From NCBI GenBank assembly GCA_021234155.1, contig JAJEKV010000081.1, positions 1,541,755 to 1,605,754 on the forward strand: a DNA stretch of 64,000 nucleotides, written 5' to 3'. The stretch comes from Isoetes taiwanensis. Its lineage: Eukaryota > Streptophyta > Lycopodiopsida > Isoetales > Isoetaceae. The translations under genes and the position numbers were made by a program. The notes beneath the pieces are model-generated. The model was not told the DNA's origin. It saw only the letters and a list, made by a program, of their open reading frames with translations, and did no database searches. Each line of letters starts with the position of its first letter. The stretch's first letter is position 1. Below, in pieces: positions 47,561 through 58,881 of the stretch.

Positions 47561-48852
47561 TTTTGTTTTTTGTTTTTTTTTTTTTGAAGGTAAGAAAAAA
47601 AATTTTATTCAGATAGGAAGAATTACATCATAGAGATCCCATAAGGATCAAATAACCTTGAAGTACAAAGGATCCCTTATGGATCTAATGTAATACTTGA
47701 AGCTTAAGTACTCATATATTTTCCTCAACATCTTCTTCCAACTAACTAGTACTATAGGATCAAAATCAACATCTTCCTAGCTAGAAGAATACTACAGGAG
47801 ACAAAAATCGATTTTCCTCAAGCTACAAACATATCTTGAATGCTCCATGTATATTCTGCCCACCTAGTAACCAGATGATGTAAAGATGATATCTGAGATA
47901 AGCCATTCAGGCTCCCTAAAGTTTCAAGCCGAATAGTAGAAACATATAAATTCTCTGAAATACTGAGAAAAGGCAAGAAAAACCTGTGTATCTGTATAGC
48001 AGTAGCAAAATGGAATGGATCCAAAGCAGCCTGAATAAGCTCTCACTCATACAAAATGTTAGAGCATGCCCCATCCAAGCGTGACAAGACTTGTAAAGAC
48101 ATGAGGTTCGGCATAGTAGTACCATAATCAATCAAGCATCAAGATTTGAAAGATTCGGCCAGCATAGCAAGCATTCGAGCAAGAACCGAGTGCTTAATAG
48201 ATAGGAGCTTCTTGGCATAGCAGTACCAAATAAATCAAGCATCAGCACTTGACAAATCTACTCAAGCTTAGCAGAACCTGAGCAGTAACTGAACCATCTC
48301 ATCAAACCATCTCATCAAACTGCCACTGCCATGCTTCTATCACTGCATTTTCTTACCAATGACCAATGAATCCCATCAAATTCACATAAATCCACTAACT
48401 GAAAAGAATTTTTATTACCATCTAAATGCAGCATCCAGACCTTTCTGCTAGAAAGAAAGAGTGGGAAGAAAGGAAAAATTCTCACCAGAAAAAGATCCTG
48501 GAAAGAAAATCGGTGTACCAGAGAAATTGAAATTGCCTCAAATGCTAGTATTTCCTGATCGCTCCAACATAGACCTGCTGTATCTTGCCTAAAAGAAGAC
48601 AAAGATGACAAGAAATTTACCAGAGCAAACCTGGAAAATCCAACAAACCGCCCTGAGACTGCTTCGAAAATCTATTCCTTAGAGATCACAGATCCAGAAC
48701 AATCTCGATTTTCCCCTCTAGCAGCAGAAAATATGGTAGTAGCTCTTGAAATCGGCAGCAGTTCCGGTGGAGAGAAGGGGGCGGCCCCTGCCTCAAGCGA
48801 CCGCCCTAGCCGCCAAGAACGGCGCCAAGAAACGGCTCATTTTTCACTTGCC
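47561..48852 (-). mobile_element. 1.29-kb poly(A) retroelement inserted in the Copia element
   Basis: ACCAAGTTT stands at both edges (47552-47560 and 48853-48861), a 9-bp target-site duplication. On the minus strand the insert starts GC-rich (GGCGCCGTTCTTGGCGGCTA near 48825) and ends with an AATAAAA signal, CTTACCTTC and a poly(A) run (plus-strand T-run 47561-47585). This is the structure of a plant L1-type LINE product: either an internally deleted LINE or a retroposed cellular transcript. Minus frames at 47818-48024 and 48315-48611 (QLVDLCEFDGIHWSLVRKC) match no family I recognise. Confidence 0.8.
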
Positions 48853-48861
48853 ACCAAGTTT

Positions 48862-49223
48862 ATTTTACCCTCAACATTGGCTTTGTCAAGTGCAAATAAA
48901 TTGCCTACTCTTTTTGCCAAGAATTTTAATTCATTATTGAGGTAAATATTGCAATAATGTTTCTCAAAACACACTCTATATCCAAGGTCAACCAATTGGC
49001 TAACAGAAATCAAATTTCTGATTATAGAAGGCACACACAATACATTTTTCAGTTCAACAGGTTTTCCAGCTAAATCAAAAATCTCCAACATTCCAGCTTC
49101 TTCAACTTGCTGTAAATTTCCATCTCCAAGTTGAATATAGCTTGAGACTTTCATTGTCTTGCTTTTGAGTTGATTTGCTTGTTTGATTACGCATCTCTCA
49201 GCTAATACCATTACATTAGGCAC
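48862..49223 (-). pseudogene. Copia retrotransposon: protease-region segment of gag-pol
   Basis: Minus frame reads YIQLGDGNLQQVEEAGMLEI, then VELKNVLCVPSIIRNLISVS, then LVDLGYRVCFE, the typical stretch between the Copia protease and GAG-pre-integrase domains. It ends at the target site of the retroelement at 48853-48861 and resumes at 47560. The catalytic protease DSG/DTG motif and gag are missing upstream. Confidence 0.85.
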
Positions 49224-49870
49224 TGTTCATTTGGGCTTTGACCCAATCACTGTAGCTCGTCTGACCGAGAGCCCAAGCTTATTGTTACACAACCATTTCC
49301 AGTCACTGTATCAATATCTTCGATTGCATCTTTGATTTATAGGGCCAGACCTCACCGAAAGGTGTAGATCCGGCCGCCTAGCATGATCCATAGTAGTAGG
49401 AGATCGGTGCTCGACCTCTTCGTCTGTTACTATTTTCAAACAAATATTCCCTCCACTGAGAACCCTAAGTTTTAATTTCATGTTCAATGGTCTTAAAATA
49501 TATTCCCCTTAAACTTTAACTTACCATTGAACTTAGATCTTCATGATACAATCAATCGCTCAACCTCATGCACTTCACCATTTAACCTTAGGTTAATAAA
49601 CCATCATGTCTATAATGCTCTTGCCTTTCCCACATGCTTGCATCACACCTATGTTCTATAAACCATAGGTTAAAATTGTTTTATCCCTTTTTCCACTGAT
49701 CTCTTCTGTATCAATTCTTAGCTCTCATGATATTAGATAATTTGAAAGAACCTCTTTTTCTAACATCTTGACCTATTCAAGAGCGCTGGCATCCCAAAGC
49801 TTGCTAAGGAAGCAAGCATCAAGATACTATCTCAAGTTGTGGCGATCTACCTTTATTTGGAACTGAATGC
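49224..49870. other. Spacer between two divergent Copia remnants
   Basis: No gene is recognised. It may contain Copia LTR or leader sequence, but I could not find matching LTR ends. Confidence 0.35.
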
Positions 49871-49899
49871 ACCTATGCTCCTGCACATTCCACTGAGCT

Positions 49900-51485
49900 C
49901 ATTTTCCCTTTTAAAATCCAAAGATCAAGCATTTACAACATTTAAAATGTTTGAAGCTAAAATGGAGAGGGAAACCATGAGGAAAATTAAATGTTTAAGG
50001 TCTGATCGAGGTGGAGAGCACTTCGAGTGAGTTTAGGAGCTATTGTTTAAAAGGGGAATAAAAACGCAACCAACTTGCATGTATTCGCCTCAACAAAATG
50101 GAGTAGCAGAGCAAAAAACTAAAACCATTTTGGATGTAGTAAGAGCAATGCTAAAACACACATGTTTGCCACATTATTTATGGGAAGACGCTGTTTATAC
50201 TGCTGTGTACGTGCAAAATAGATTGCCTTCAGCTAGCATAGGAAGGAAGATCCCAGGATAATTGTGGAATGGCAGAGAAATAATCTATGATAGGTTTAGA
50301 GCATATGGATGTGCAGCATTTGCTCATGTTCCCCAGGAATTGAGGAGGAAACTAGATGACAGAGCTATAATAACTTTTTTGGTGGGATACGATGAAATAT
50401 CTAAAGCATATAAGCTCTATGATCCATCTAGGAAGAAGATAATTATCAGTAGGGATGTAAGCTTTGATGAGACTATTTTGTACAAGTCTCGTGCAAAGTT
50501 AAATGGTGATGTCAAAAGTAATGTTAAAAATATGCCTGAACCATCTAATAATGAAGCATCAAAGGGGATTAGAGTTAATTTTAAAACAGTTCCAGACATC
50601 GAAGAAGAAGATGATATTGAACAAAATTTAAGGGCTGATAGTATGTCACAAGGAAAAAATGATGAAGAGGAAAGCAAACCAGTGCAATTAGAAACGTAAG
50701 TCACAAAAAAGAGAAGAATGACTAAGGTAGAGAAACTCCAGAAGGGGACTGAGTTTGACATACAAAATTTGGGAGAGAGGAAGGTGGAAGAAGTAGAAGA
50801 CTTAATAAAGAGGAAAGTCAAGCAGTGATGGCCATCATTGAACCAGAGGTACCACAATCATATGAAGATGCAATTACATGTGAAAATGCAGCTAAGAGGA
50901 AGAGGCAATGATGGATGAGAGTAATTCCTTTAAAAGGGCAAAGACTTATAAAATCGACATACCACGAGAGAAAAATGTTCTTGGAGTAAATGGATACATA
51001 AATTGAAAAATAGAAGTGATGGTTATAAGAAATACAAGGCTGGATTAGTAGCCCAAGTTTCACTCAGAGAAAAGGAATTGATTTTGATAATACATTCTTA
51101 CCATTAGTTTATTAGCATATGCAAATGAAAATAATCTAGAAATCCATCACATGGACATGAAAATAGCCTTCTTGAATGTCAAACTTGAAGAAGAGAAGTA
51201 CATGAAGGAAGCCAAAGGTTTTAAAGCAGATGATAATAAGGTTTGGAAGCTAGGAAGGGCGGTCTATGGTTTAAAATAGTCCTCTAGACAATGGTATTTC
51301 TGTATGGAAAATATCTTGAAGGAGCATGGGTTCGCAAAACTCACGAACGAGCGAAACTTAAATAAATTTCATAATGTAGATGATTTTTGCATCGTTGTAC
51401 TTTATATGGACAATTGCATGATGGTGGCAAACAAGATGGATAGATGCAAGAAAATTCTTTGTGACAGGTTTGAAATGAGCAACTA
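49900..51485 (+). pseudogene. Copia retrotransposon: integrase and reverse transcriptase remnants
   Basis: Integrase sequence at 49915-50330 includes IKCLRSDRGGEH, YSPQQNGVAEQKTKTILDVV and LPHYLWEDAVYTAVYVQNRL, broken by stops at about 50028 and 50260. The 50262-50699 frame continues with FRAYGCAAFAHVPQELRRKL, FLVGYDEISKAYKLYDPSRK and VSFDE, then an acidic linker. Reverse transcriptase pieces follow: FTQRKGIDFDNTFLPL (51058), IHHMDMKIAFLNVKLEEEKY (51143), VWKLGRAVYGLK, and CIVVLYMDNCMMVANKMDRC (51390-51450), where the YVDD catalytic motif reads YMDN. About 23 bp are deleted near 51108 relative to the second copy at 55527. RNase H was not found. Confidence 0.85.
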
Positions 51486-51639
51486 AGTGTGCTGCAAAAA
51501 TTTCCAGGCATATAAGTTACTAAAGACGGAGGTAAAGGAGTGCTTACTCGAATACTCAAAAAGGATAATATACAAGGCATGGTTTGTAAATTCTAGTAAG
51601 GTTTTAGGAACTTATGGTTTATCTAATACAACATAACCA

Positions 51640-52740
51640 ACTACCACGAAGGGTAGCACATCCATCCATCCATAGGAGCATCAATGATAACAACACATCG
51701 TAAAACACATGAGCTTCTACCCGTGCTCGAGACTCGTAAAGGAAAAGTAGACTAATGGTTAGGCCTCAAGATAGAGCAGGTATCGAGATATAACAATGGC
51801 GGGCCGGGCGATAGACAATGGCTAGGGTTGACCACTCCATCCGCCCCTCCCCGCATACTTTGCAAATGGGCTAGATCGGATTCTGGCATGACTATAACCT
51901 GCTGGAGACGTAGTCTCATGATATCACCCATTGGAACTACTTCCGATTCCATCTCCCCAGCCCGATGAGGTAAGGAAGTGTTGCATCTCCCCTTCCCGGA
52001 GAATAGTGGCTTCATGAGCGGCTAGAAGATCGTGGTGATACACATTTGTACACAACTGAATTTCCCAAAACAAGAGCCAGGCCGACACCTATAACTCTTG
52101 AGAGTCAGGAAGTGTCGGATCCATACCTGGTCCACATGAAATGACCGACTACAGACCTAGACCGCTATGGGTCCCCAAGAGGCTAGCCAATAGGGACCTC
52201 CCTCCACTTTGCCATTAACCCCATTATATGGTGCTTAGTCACCCTATAGCCTCCATAGCTGGGTGGGCTCTTATGCACAGGCCGCATCTAATAGGAACTA
52301 ATAAGGGGTCTAAACTAGGAGCATCATCTAAATAATCGCTACTGGGTCTCTACCCCCCTTCCAAATATAAGAGGAGCAAACATGATCAACCAACATCATA
52401 TATCCACAGAACATGATAAATAATGAGAATAACATCTAATCCTAATCTCATGCATCTAACTTAAAGTTAGGGTTCATTGATTAGGATTTGAGATCCAGAC
52501 TGAGGGTTCTAGAATGGATCACTAGAGATACGAAATGCTAACTCATCTATTTATGACTATTACTCTCAAGTAGCATCATGATACAGCTTTGCTGGAGTCT
52601 ATTCGGGCATCTATCCCCTCCGATCCATTGGCTCAAGGTGTATTTTCACACCTTGGCTTAGCATCACCTTCTGAGCAAATGCAATCGAACTATGATCGTT
52701 TTGAGATTTGAGATGGACTCCTATTCCAAGATGGGCTTCT
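51640..52740. other. Unassigned repeat DNA within unit 1
   Basis: Possibly LTR or leader sequence of the Ty3/gypsy element. It contains a short CATC run (51660-51672) and a CTTAAAGTTAGGGTTCATTG segment, but no matching LTR pair was found. The equivalent region of unit 2 is 56075-57170. Confidence 0.35.
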
Positions 52741-52749
52741 GTATTAGGT

Positions 52750-53329
52750 TTCAGATTCTTCAAGCTTGCCATGACTCACTTTGGACACTTTAGAGTAGCC
52801 AAGATTCTTGAAGTTATTAGTCGTTAATGGCCTGGCTCTGGTATTCTATCGAAGTTTTCATCCGATCATGTGATATATGCTGCCAAGACATCTTCTCCAT
52901 GGTCTTCTTTAGCCATTGCCTATTCCAGATGGACCTTGAAAGAGTATTTCTGTAGATTTTATTCCGGAGCTATCATTCTCTCGGTCATGATGGCATGGTC
53001 ATTGTTGATCGCATCTCTAAGATGACTCATTTTGTCCCTTGCAACATCACTATCACCAATGAGGGAACGGTGGATCTCTTTCTTTGTGAGGTAGTTAGAT
53101 CCCGCGAGTTACCAGACACTATCGTCAGTGATCGTGGATCCCAGTTCGTCGTAGGATTTTGGCAGTGACTTTTGAAGCCATTACATATTGACCATTCCTT
53201 GGCTTCCAGTCATCATCCAGAAAGTAATCGACATACAGAGCATACTTAACAGACTCTGGAGCAATATTTGAGATGCTTTATCGGTTACCGGCAGGATGAT
53301 TGGGTTGATCGGTTCCCATTAGCTGAGTT
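52750..53329 (+). pseudogene. Ty3/gypsy integrase fragment (unit 1)
   Basis: Decayed HHCC zinc-binding segment and integrase core of a chromovirus-type Ty3/gypsy element. Only short readable pieces remain: ITITNEGTVDLFLCEVVR, LPDTIVSDRGSQFV (about 53117-53155), and YRQDDWVDRFPLAEF ending at 53329. Frame breaks in the first half are absent from the unit 2 copy at 57262-57600. The coding sequence is cut by a transposon at 53330 and resumes at 54451. Confidence 0.85.
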
Positions 53330-54442
53330 CAGGGAAAAAATTAAGCATGCTATATATTTTTCCATAAAAAATGATTTGGCTATTTTTCAAAATTTTACAG
53401 TACTTTATGATGTATATTTGGCTAAAGTTATTATTACCATGACATTTATATGTACTTGGACTTCGCGAAACTTTTGGATTAAGTACTATAAACTTTCACT
53501 TGGGTATTCTTTCTAACTGAAAAAAAACAAAAATGTAAATTCTGTAGCTTTAGATATATGTACTACAACTACAAATAATAATCAACAATCAAGAAATATA
53601 CAATAATATAAAAAACTTTTAACAAAAGCTCACAACAAAGCTTATAATATCCATGATCTGAACAACATTCAATGCAATGACACTTTCTCTAAATTCAAAT
53701 TGCACTTATCCATCGAGGGAAAATATTATGCAACCAACTCGGACATCTAGAGAGATATTGGCCATCTCTTACAATTGAAGATGCATATATGGTATGGGTG
53801 AAAGCATGCTACGGTGTACCATCTAAAGTTCTTTTTTAGGGAGTGCGAAACTACCCAAAAAAGTACCCAACACTGGGTACTAGGAACTTGCATAAATGTC
53901 TCAATAAACAATAAGTTTGAGAGTTGATTCATTAATTTTAGTCTCTAATAGTTTTGTTATCCTCTAATACTATAGATTGACATGTTATTTACCTTCAATT
54001 CGAAAGTTTTGAATTGATTTTAATGGGAAGAAAAAACAGAAAGTACCAGTTTTAAAAGTACCCAATGAAGGTACTTTTGAGGGTTCCAAAAGTGGCACAC
54101 CGTATCATGCTTTCACCCTATATGTAATAGAAATGCATAGTTTGAAAAATTACAATCACTGATGATGTGTAAAAGTCTATAATAGGAATTCATTTTTGTT
54201 TGGCTATTAATGATTTAATATGTAATTATTGTAACATAAAGAAAGGCTAATCCCTTTTTCTTTAAGGAAAAGGGGGAAAATAGTTTGGCTAATCCTAAGA
54301 AAATACTGAAGTACTTGTTTTAGCTATGGCTATTTTTTAATTTTTTAAAAGAAAGCTCCTTTCATAAAATTCGCCGCAAAAATTGTCTAGACCCCCTAAA
54401 AAATCGCCATTTGGCTATTAATAGCCACTAATTTTTTCCATG
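53330..54442. mobile_element. hAT-like non-autonomous element (unit 1)
   Basis: The 1113-bp insert starts CAGGGAAAAAATTA and ends with the inverted form TAATTTTTTCCATG, one mismatch in 14 bases. It is flanked by the 8-bp direct repeat GCTGAGTT (53322-53329 and 54443-54450). The 8-bp target duplication and CAGGG-type ends are those of hAT elements. It interrupts the gypsy integrase exactly at the Ala-Glu-Phe codons. No transposase is encoded. Confidence 0.9.
53796..54118. mobile_element. MITE nested in the hAT-like element (unit 1)
   Basis: Terminal inverted repeats of about 26 bp: GGGTGAAAGCATGCTACGG at the left, and at the right the complement of GGGTGAAAGCATGATACGG. The flanks carry TA on both sides, which would fit a TA target duplication. 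Inside are repeated AGTACCCA/TGGGTACT words. There is no coding sequence. Confidence 0.8.
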
Positions 54443-54450
54443 GCTGAGTT

Positions 54451-54960
54451 TACCTATAATAACTTAGTACATGCTTCCACTGACGTTCTTTCTAAACTAT
54501 GGCCAGCATCCTCGTCGGTCCTTTAGTATTGCTGGATATGAATCTGCCAATCCTAGTTTTGGAAGTTACAAGATTACGGCTTGAGATCCCTCCAGCTGTT
54601 CATCTCCACCTAGTATTTCATGTTTCTCTATTGAAGCCCTACATACTTAATCCCTTCCCAAACCCGTGTTCCTCTCTCCACTAATGGAAGTTGATGATCA
54701 TGAGGAGTTCGAGGGTTCAAAAATTCAAGACTCTAAGTTTCTTCGCTTTAAGTGATTGTATTACTTTGTCGATTGGGAAGGTTATTCATCAAGTGATAGA
54801 ACCTGAGGGCTTCGAGAATATGATTAATGCTCCCCGCTAAAATTGCGAGTTCAACCGCCATTACCCGGATAAGCCAAGTTCAATACTCCGCTCCACTCGA
54901 CTTGTCGCCATCATAGGAGCGGGATGGTGTGACGACCATATGAGTATTACTACTAAATTG
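54451..54960 (+). pseudogene. Ty3/gypsy integrase C-terminus and chromodomain (unit 1)
   Basis: Resumes after the hAT insertion with AEFTYNN-type sequence, then PPAVHLHLVFHVSLLKPYI (about 54590-54650) and MEVDDHEEFE with a broken chromodomain (YYFVDWEGYSSSDRT at about 54757). Frame breaks between these are more numerous than in unit 2. The chromodomain marks a chromovirus-clade element, whose chromodomain directs integration to heterochromatin. Confidence 0.8.
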
Positions 54961-55054
54961 CCCACCGTTGGTGGGCTTTACATGTGATTGTTCACCTTTT
55001 GTGATCATTCCATGTGATTGTTCACAAACAATGGGTTAGTAATGTGTTACCAGT

Positions 55055-55470
55055 AGTTTGAGGAGCCCCGTAAATATTGGATGAATTAGATTAAATCCGG
55101 CAATAATTCGGCAATTAGGATCCTCCAGATAAGCATTTAACGGGATCCATTTTTCACCAAGCATTAGGAAAACGGAAGTCAAAAGGGGACAAAAGAAATA
55201 ATGGTGCATGTGAAGGTGGAAGCTAATTAATAAGGGCAAGGGATAGCGAGGCAAGCTCTGACGCGTGCCATAAACAAAATTGCCATTGGACACTGCTCGG
55301 AATTAAATGATTTATAAAGCTCATTTAACAATTTGCTGACTTTTGGCATATCCACAGGACGTCCATTTATGTAGAAATATTGCCTATCCCCAGATGGTCT
55401 ACCGCATCCAGTGCCAGGTTTAGAGACAAAGCCTTCTATCAAAAATCCCTCGGCAACAGAAACACTCAGG
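55055..55470 (-). pseudogene. PMS1 mismatch-repair exon fragment, truncated copy (unit 1)
   Basis: The minus frame reads IEGFVSKPGTGCGRPSGDRQ, then YFYINGRPVDMPKVSKLLNE and LYKSFNSEQCPMAI, the end of the GHKL/transducer domain of plant PMS1. It is cut at 55470 by the junction with unit 2, so upstream exons are absent. It differs from the unit 2 copy by Ser for Asn before KLLNEL and Ile for Val near its end. After QCPMAI the protein no longer matches the family. Confidence 0.85.
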
Positions 55471-55483
55471 TCAGTTTCACTCA

Positions 55484-55925
55484 GAGAAAAGGAATTGATT
55501 TTGATAATACATTCTTACCATTAGTGAAGTTTACAAGTATAAGAAGCTTTATTAGCATATGCAAATGAAAATAATCTAGAAATCCATCACATGGACATGA
55601 AAATAGCCTTCTTGAATGTCAAACTTGAAGAAGAGAAGTACATGAAGGAAGCCAAAGGTTTTAAAGCAGATGATAATAAGGTTTGGAAGCTAGGAAGGGC
55701 GGTCTATGGTTTAAAATAGTCCTCTAGACAATGGTATTTCTGTATGGAAAATATCTTGAAGGAGCATGGGTTCGCAAAACTCTGAACGAGCGAAACTTAA
55801 ATAAATTTCATAATGTAGATGATTTTTGCATCGTTGTACTTTATATGGACAATTGCATGATGGTGGCAAACAAGATGGATAGATGCAAGAAAATTCTTTG
55901 TGACAGGTTTGAAATGAGCAACTAA
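55484..55925 (+). pseudogene. Copia reverse transcriptase fragment (unit 2)
   Basis: Second copy of the RT segment: FTQRKGIDFDNTFLPLVKFT then SIRS (55484-55550), keeping 23 bp lost from unit 1 but with an extra T that shifts frame, and CIVVLYMDNCMMVANKMDRC up to 55890. Ends at the stop after EMSN as in unit 1. It lacks the upstream integrase, since the duplication starts inside RT. Confidence 0.85.
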
Positions 55926-56074
55926 GTGTGCTGCAAAAATTTCCAGGCATATAAGTTACTAAAGACGGAGGTAAAGGAGTGCTTACTCTGACTCAAAAGG
56001 ATAATATACAAGGCATGGTTTGTAAATTCTAGTAAGGTTTTAGGAACTTATGGTTTATCTAATACAACATAACC

Positions 56075-57170
56075 AACTACCACGAAGGGTAGCACATCCA
56101 TCCATCCATAGGAGCATCAATGATAACAACACATCGTAAAACACATGAGCTTCTACCCAGGCTCAGACTCGTAAAGGAAAAGTAGACTAATGGTTAGGCC
56201 TCAAGATAGAGCAGACCGAGATATAACAATGGCGGGGCTGGCGATAGACAATGGCTAGGGTTGACCACTCCATCCGCCCCTCCTGTGCATACTTTGCAAA
56301 TGGGCTAGATCGGATTCTGGCATGACTATAACCTGCTGGAGACGTAGTCTCATGATATCACCCATTGGAACTACTTCCGATTCCATCTCCCCAGCCCGAT
56401 GAGGTAAGGAAGTGTTGCATCTCCCCTTCCCGGAGAATAGTGGCTTCATGAGCGGCTAGAAGATCGTGGTGATACACATTTGTACACAACTGAATTTCCC
56501 AAAACAAGAGCCAGGCCGACACCTATAACTCTTGAGAGTCAGGAAGTGTCGGATCCATACCTGGTCCACATGAAATGACCGACTACAGACCTAGACCGCT
56601 ATGGGTCCCCAGTAGCTGCGCTCAATAGGGACCTCCCTCCACTTTGCCATTAACCCCATTATATGGTGCTTAGTCACCCTATAGCCTCCATAGCTGGGTG
56701 GGCTCTTATGCACAGGCCGCATCTAATAGGAACTAATAAGGGGTCTAAACTAGGAGCATCATCTAAATAATCGCTACTGGGTCTCTACCCCCCTTCCAAA
56801 TACAAGAGGAGCAAACATGATCAACCAACATCATATATCCACAGAACATGATAAATAATGAGAATAACATCTAATCCTAATCTCATGCATCTAACTTAAA
56901 GTTAGGGTTCATTGATTAGGATTTGAGATCCAGACTGAGGGTTCTAGAATGGATCACTAGAGATACAAAATGCTAACTCATCTATTTATGACTATTACTC
57001 TCAAGTAGCATCATGATACAGCTTTGCTGGAGTCTATTCGGGCATCTATCCCCTCCGATCCATTGGCTCAAGGTGTATTTTCACACCTTGGCTTAGCATC
57101 ACCTTCTGAGCAAATGCAATCGAACTATGATCGTTTTGAGATTTGAGATGGACTCCTATTCCAAGATGGG
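56075..57170. other. Unassigned repeat DNA within unit 2
   Basis: Counterpart of 51640-52740. No coding sequence is recognised. Confidence 0.35.
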
Positions 57171-57179
57171 CTTCTGTAT

Positions 57180-57761
57180 TAGGTTTCAGATTCTTCAAGC
57201 TTGCCATGACTCACTTTGGACACTTTAGAGTAGCCAAGATTCTTGAAGTTATTAGTCGTTAATGGCCTGGCTCTGGTATTCTATCGAAGTTTTCATCCGA
57301 TCATGTGATATATGCTGCCAAGACATCTTCTCCATGGTCTTCTTTAGCCATTGCCTATTCGGATGGACCTTGAAAGAGTATTTCTGTAGATTTTATTCCG
57401 AGCTATCATTCTCTGGCCATGATGGCATGGTCATTGTTGATCGCATCTCTAAGATGACTCATTTTGTCCCTTGCAACATCACTATCACCAATGAGGGAAC
57501 GGTGGATCTCTTTCTTTGTGAGGTAGTTAGATCCCGCGAGTTACCAGACACTATCGTCAGTGATCGTGGATCCCAGTTCGTCGTAGGATTTTGGCAGTGA
57601 CTTTTGAAGCCATTACATATTGACCATTCCTTGGCTTCCAGTCATCATCCAGAAAGTAATCGACATACAGAGCACACTTAACAGACTCTGGAGCAATATT
57701 TGAGATGCTTTATCGGTTACCGGCAGGATGATTGGGTTGATCGGTTCCCATTAGCTGAGTT
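57180..57761 (+). pseudogene. Ty3/gypsy integrase fragment (unit 2)
   Basis: Better preserved copy. The HHCC region shows ILQACHDS near 57194 and FIRSCDICCQD near 57292. A 112-codon frame (57262-57600) runs through the core: GHDGMVIVDRISKMTHFVPC and LPDTIVSDRGSQFVVGFWQ, which includes the second catalytic Asp. After a stop the sequence continues to FIGYRQDDWVDRFPLAEF at 57761, where the hAT-like element interrupts it. Confidence 0.9.
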
Positions 57762-58873
57762 CAGGGAAAAAATTAAGCATGCTATATATTTTTCCATAAA
57801 AAATGATTTGGCTATTTTTCAAAATTTTACAGTACTTTATGATGTATATTTGGCTAAAGTTATTATTACCATGACATTTATATGTACTTGGACTTCGCGA
57901 AACTTTTGGATTAAGTACTATAAACTTTCACTTGGGTATTCTTTCTAATTGAAAAAAAACAAAAATGTAAATTCTGTAGCTTTAGATATATGTACTACAA
58001 CTACAAATAATAATCAACAATCAAGAAATATACAATAATATAAAAAACTTTTAACAAAAGCTCACAACAAAGCTTATAATATCCATGATCTGAACAACAT
58101 TCAATGCAATGACACTTTCTCTAAATTCAAATTGCACTTATCCATCGAGGGAAAATATTATGCAACCAACTCGGGCATCTAGAGAGATATTGGCCATCTC
58201 TTACAATTGAAGATGCATATATGGTATGGGTGAAAGCATGCTACGGTGTACCATCTAAAGTTCTTTTTAGGGAGTGCGAAACTACCCAAAAAAGTACCCA
58301 ACACTGGGTACTAGGAACTTGCATAAATGTCTCAATAAACAATAAGTTTGAGAGTTGATTCATTAATTTTAGTCTCTAATAGTTTTGTTATCCTCTAATA
58401 CTATAGATTGACATGTTATTTACCTTCAATTCGAAAGTTTTGAATTGATTTTAATGGGAAGAAAAAACAGAAAGTACCAGTTTTAAAAGTACCCAATGAA
58501 GGTACTTTTGAGGGTTCCAAAAGTGGCACACCGTATCATGCTTTCACCCTATATGTAATAGAAATGCATAGTTTGAAAAATTACAATCACTGATGATGTG
58601 TAAAAGTCTATAATAGGAATTCATTTTTGTTTGGCTATTAATGATTTAATATGTAATTATTGTAACATAAAGAAAGGCTAATCCCTTTTTCTTTAAGGAA
58701 AAGGGGGAAAATAGTTTGGCTAATCCTAAGAAAATACTGAAGTACTTGTTTTAGCTATGGCTATTTTTTAATTTTTTAAAAGAAAGCTCCTTTCATAAAA
58801 TTCGCCGCAAAAATTGTCTAGACCCCCTAAAAAATCGCCATTTGGCTATTAATAGCCACTAATTTTTTCCATG
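57762..58873. mobile_element. hAT-like non-autonomous element (unit 2)
   Basis: 1112 bp, same ends as in unit 1 (CAGGGAAAAAATTA and TAATTTTTTCCATG) and same flanking GCTGAGTT (57754-57761 and 58874-58881). Being present in both units with identical flanks, it inserted before the segmental duplication. Confidence 0.9.
58228..58549. mobile_element. MITE nested in the hAT-like element (unit 2)
   Basis: Copy of the 53796-54118 MITE with the same inverted ends GGGTGAAAGCATG. Confidence 0.8.
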
Positions 58874-58881
58874 GCTGAGTT

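Larger units (their letters stand above)
51056..55470. repeat. Tandem segmental duplication, unit 1 (4.4 kb)
   Basis: This unit is repeated directly at 55472-59908. It begins in Copia RT (AGTTTCACTCAGAGAAAAGG) and ends inside a PMS1 exon (AACAGAAACACTCAGGT). Its contents in order are Copia RT, about 1.2 kb of unassigned repeat DNA, Ty3/gypsy integrase, a hAT-like insertion, the gypsy chromodomain, and the PMS1 fragment. Unit 1 is the more disrupted copy: many single-base gaps and changes break its gypsy frames. Confidence 0.95.
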
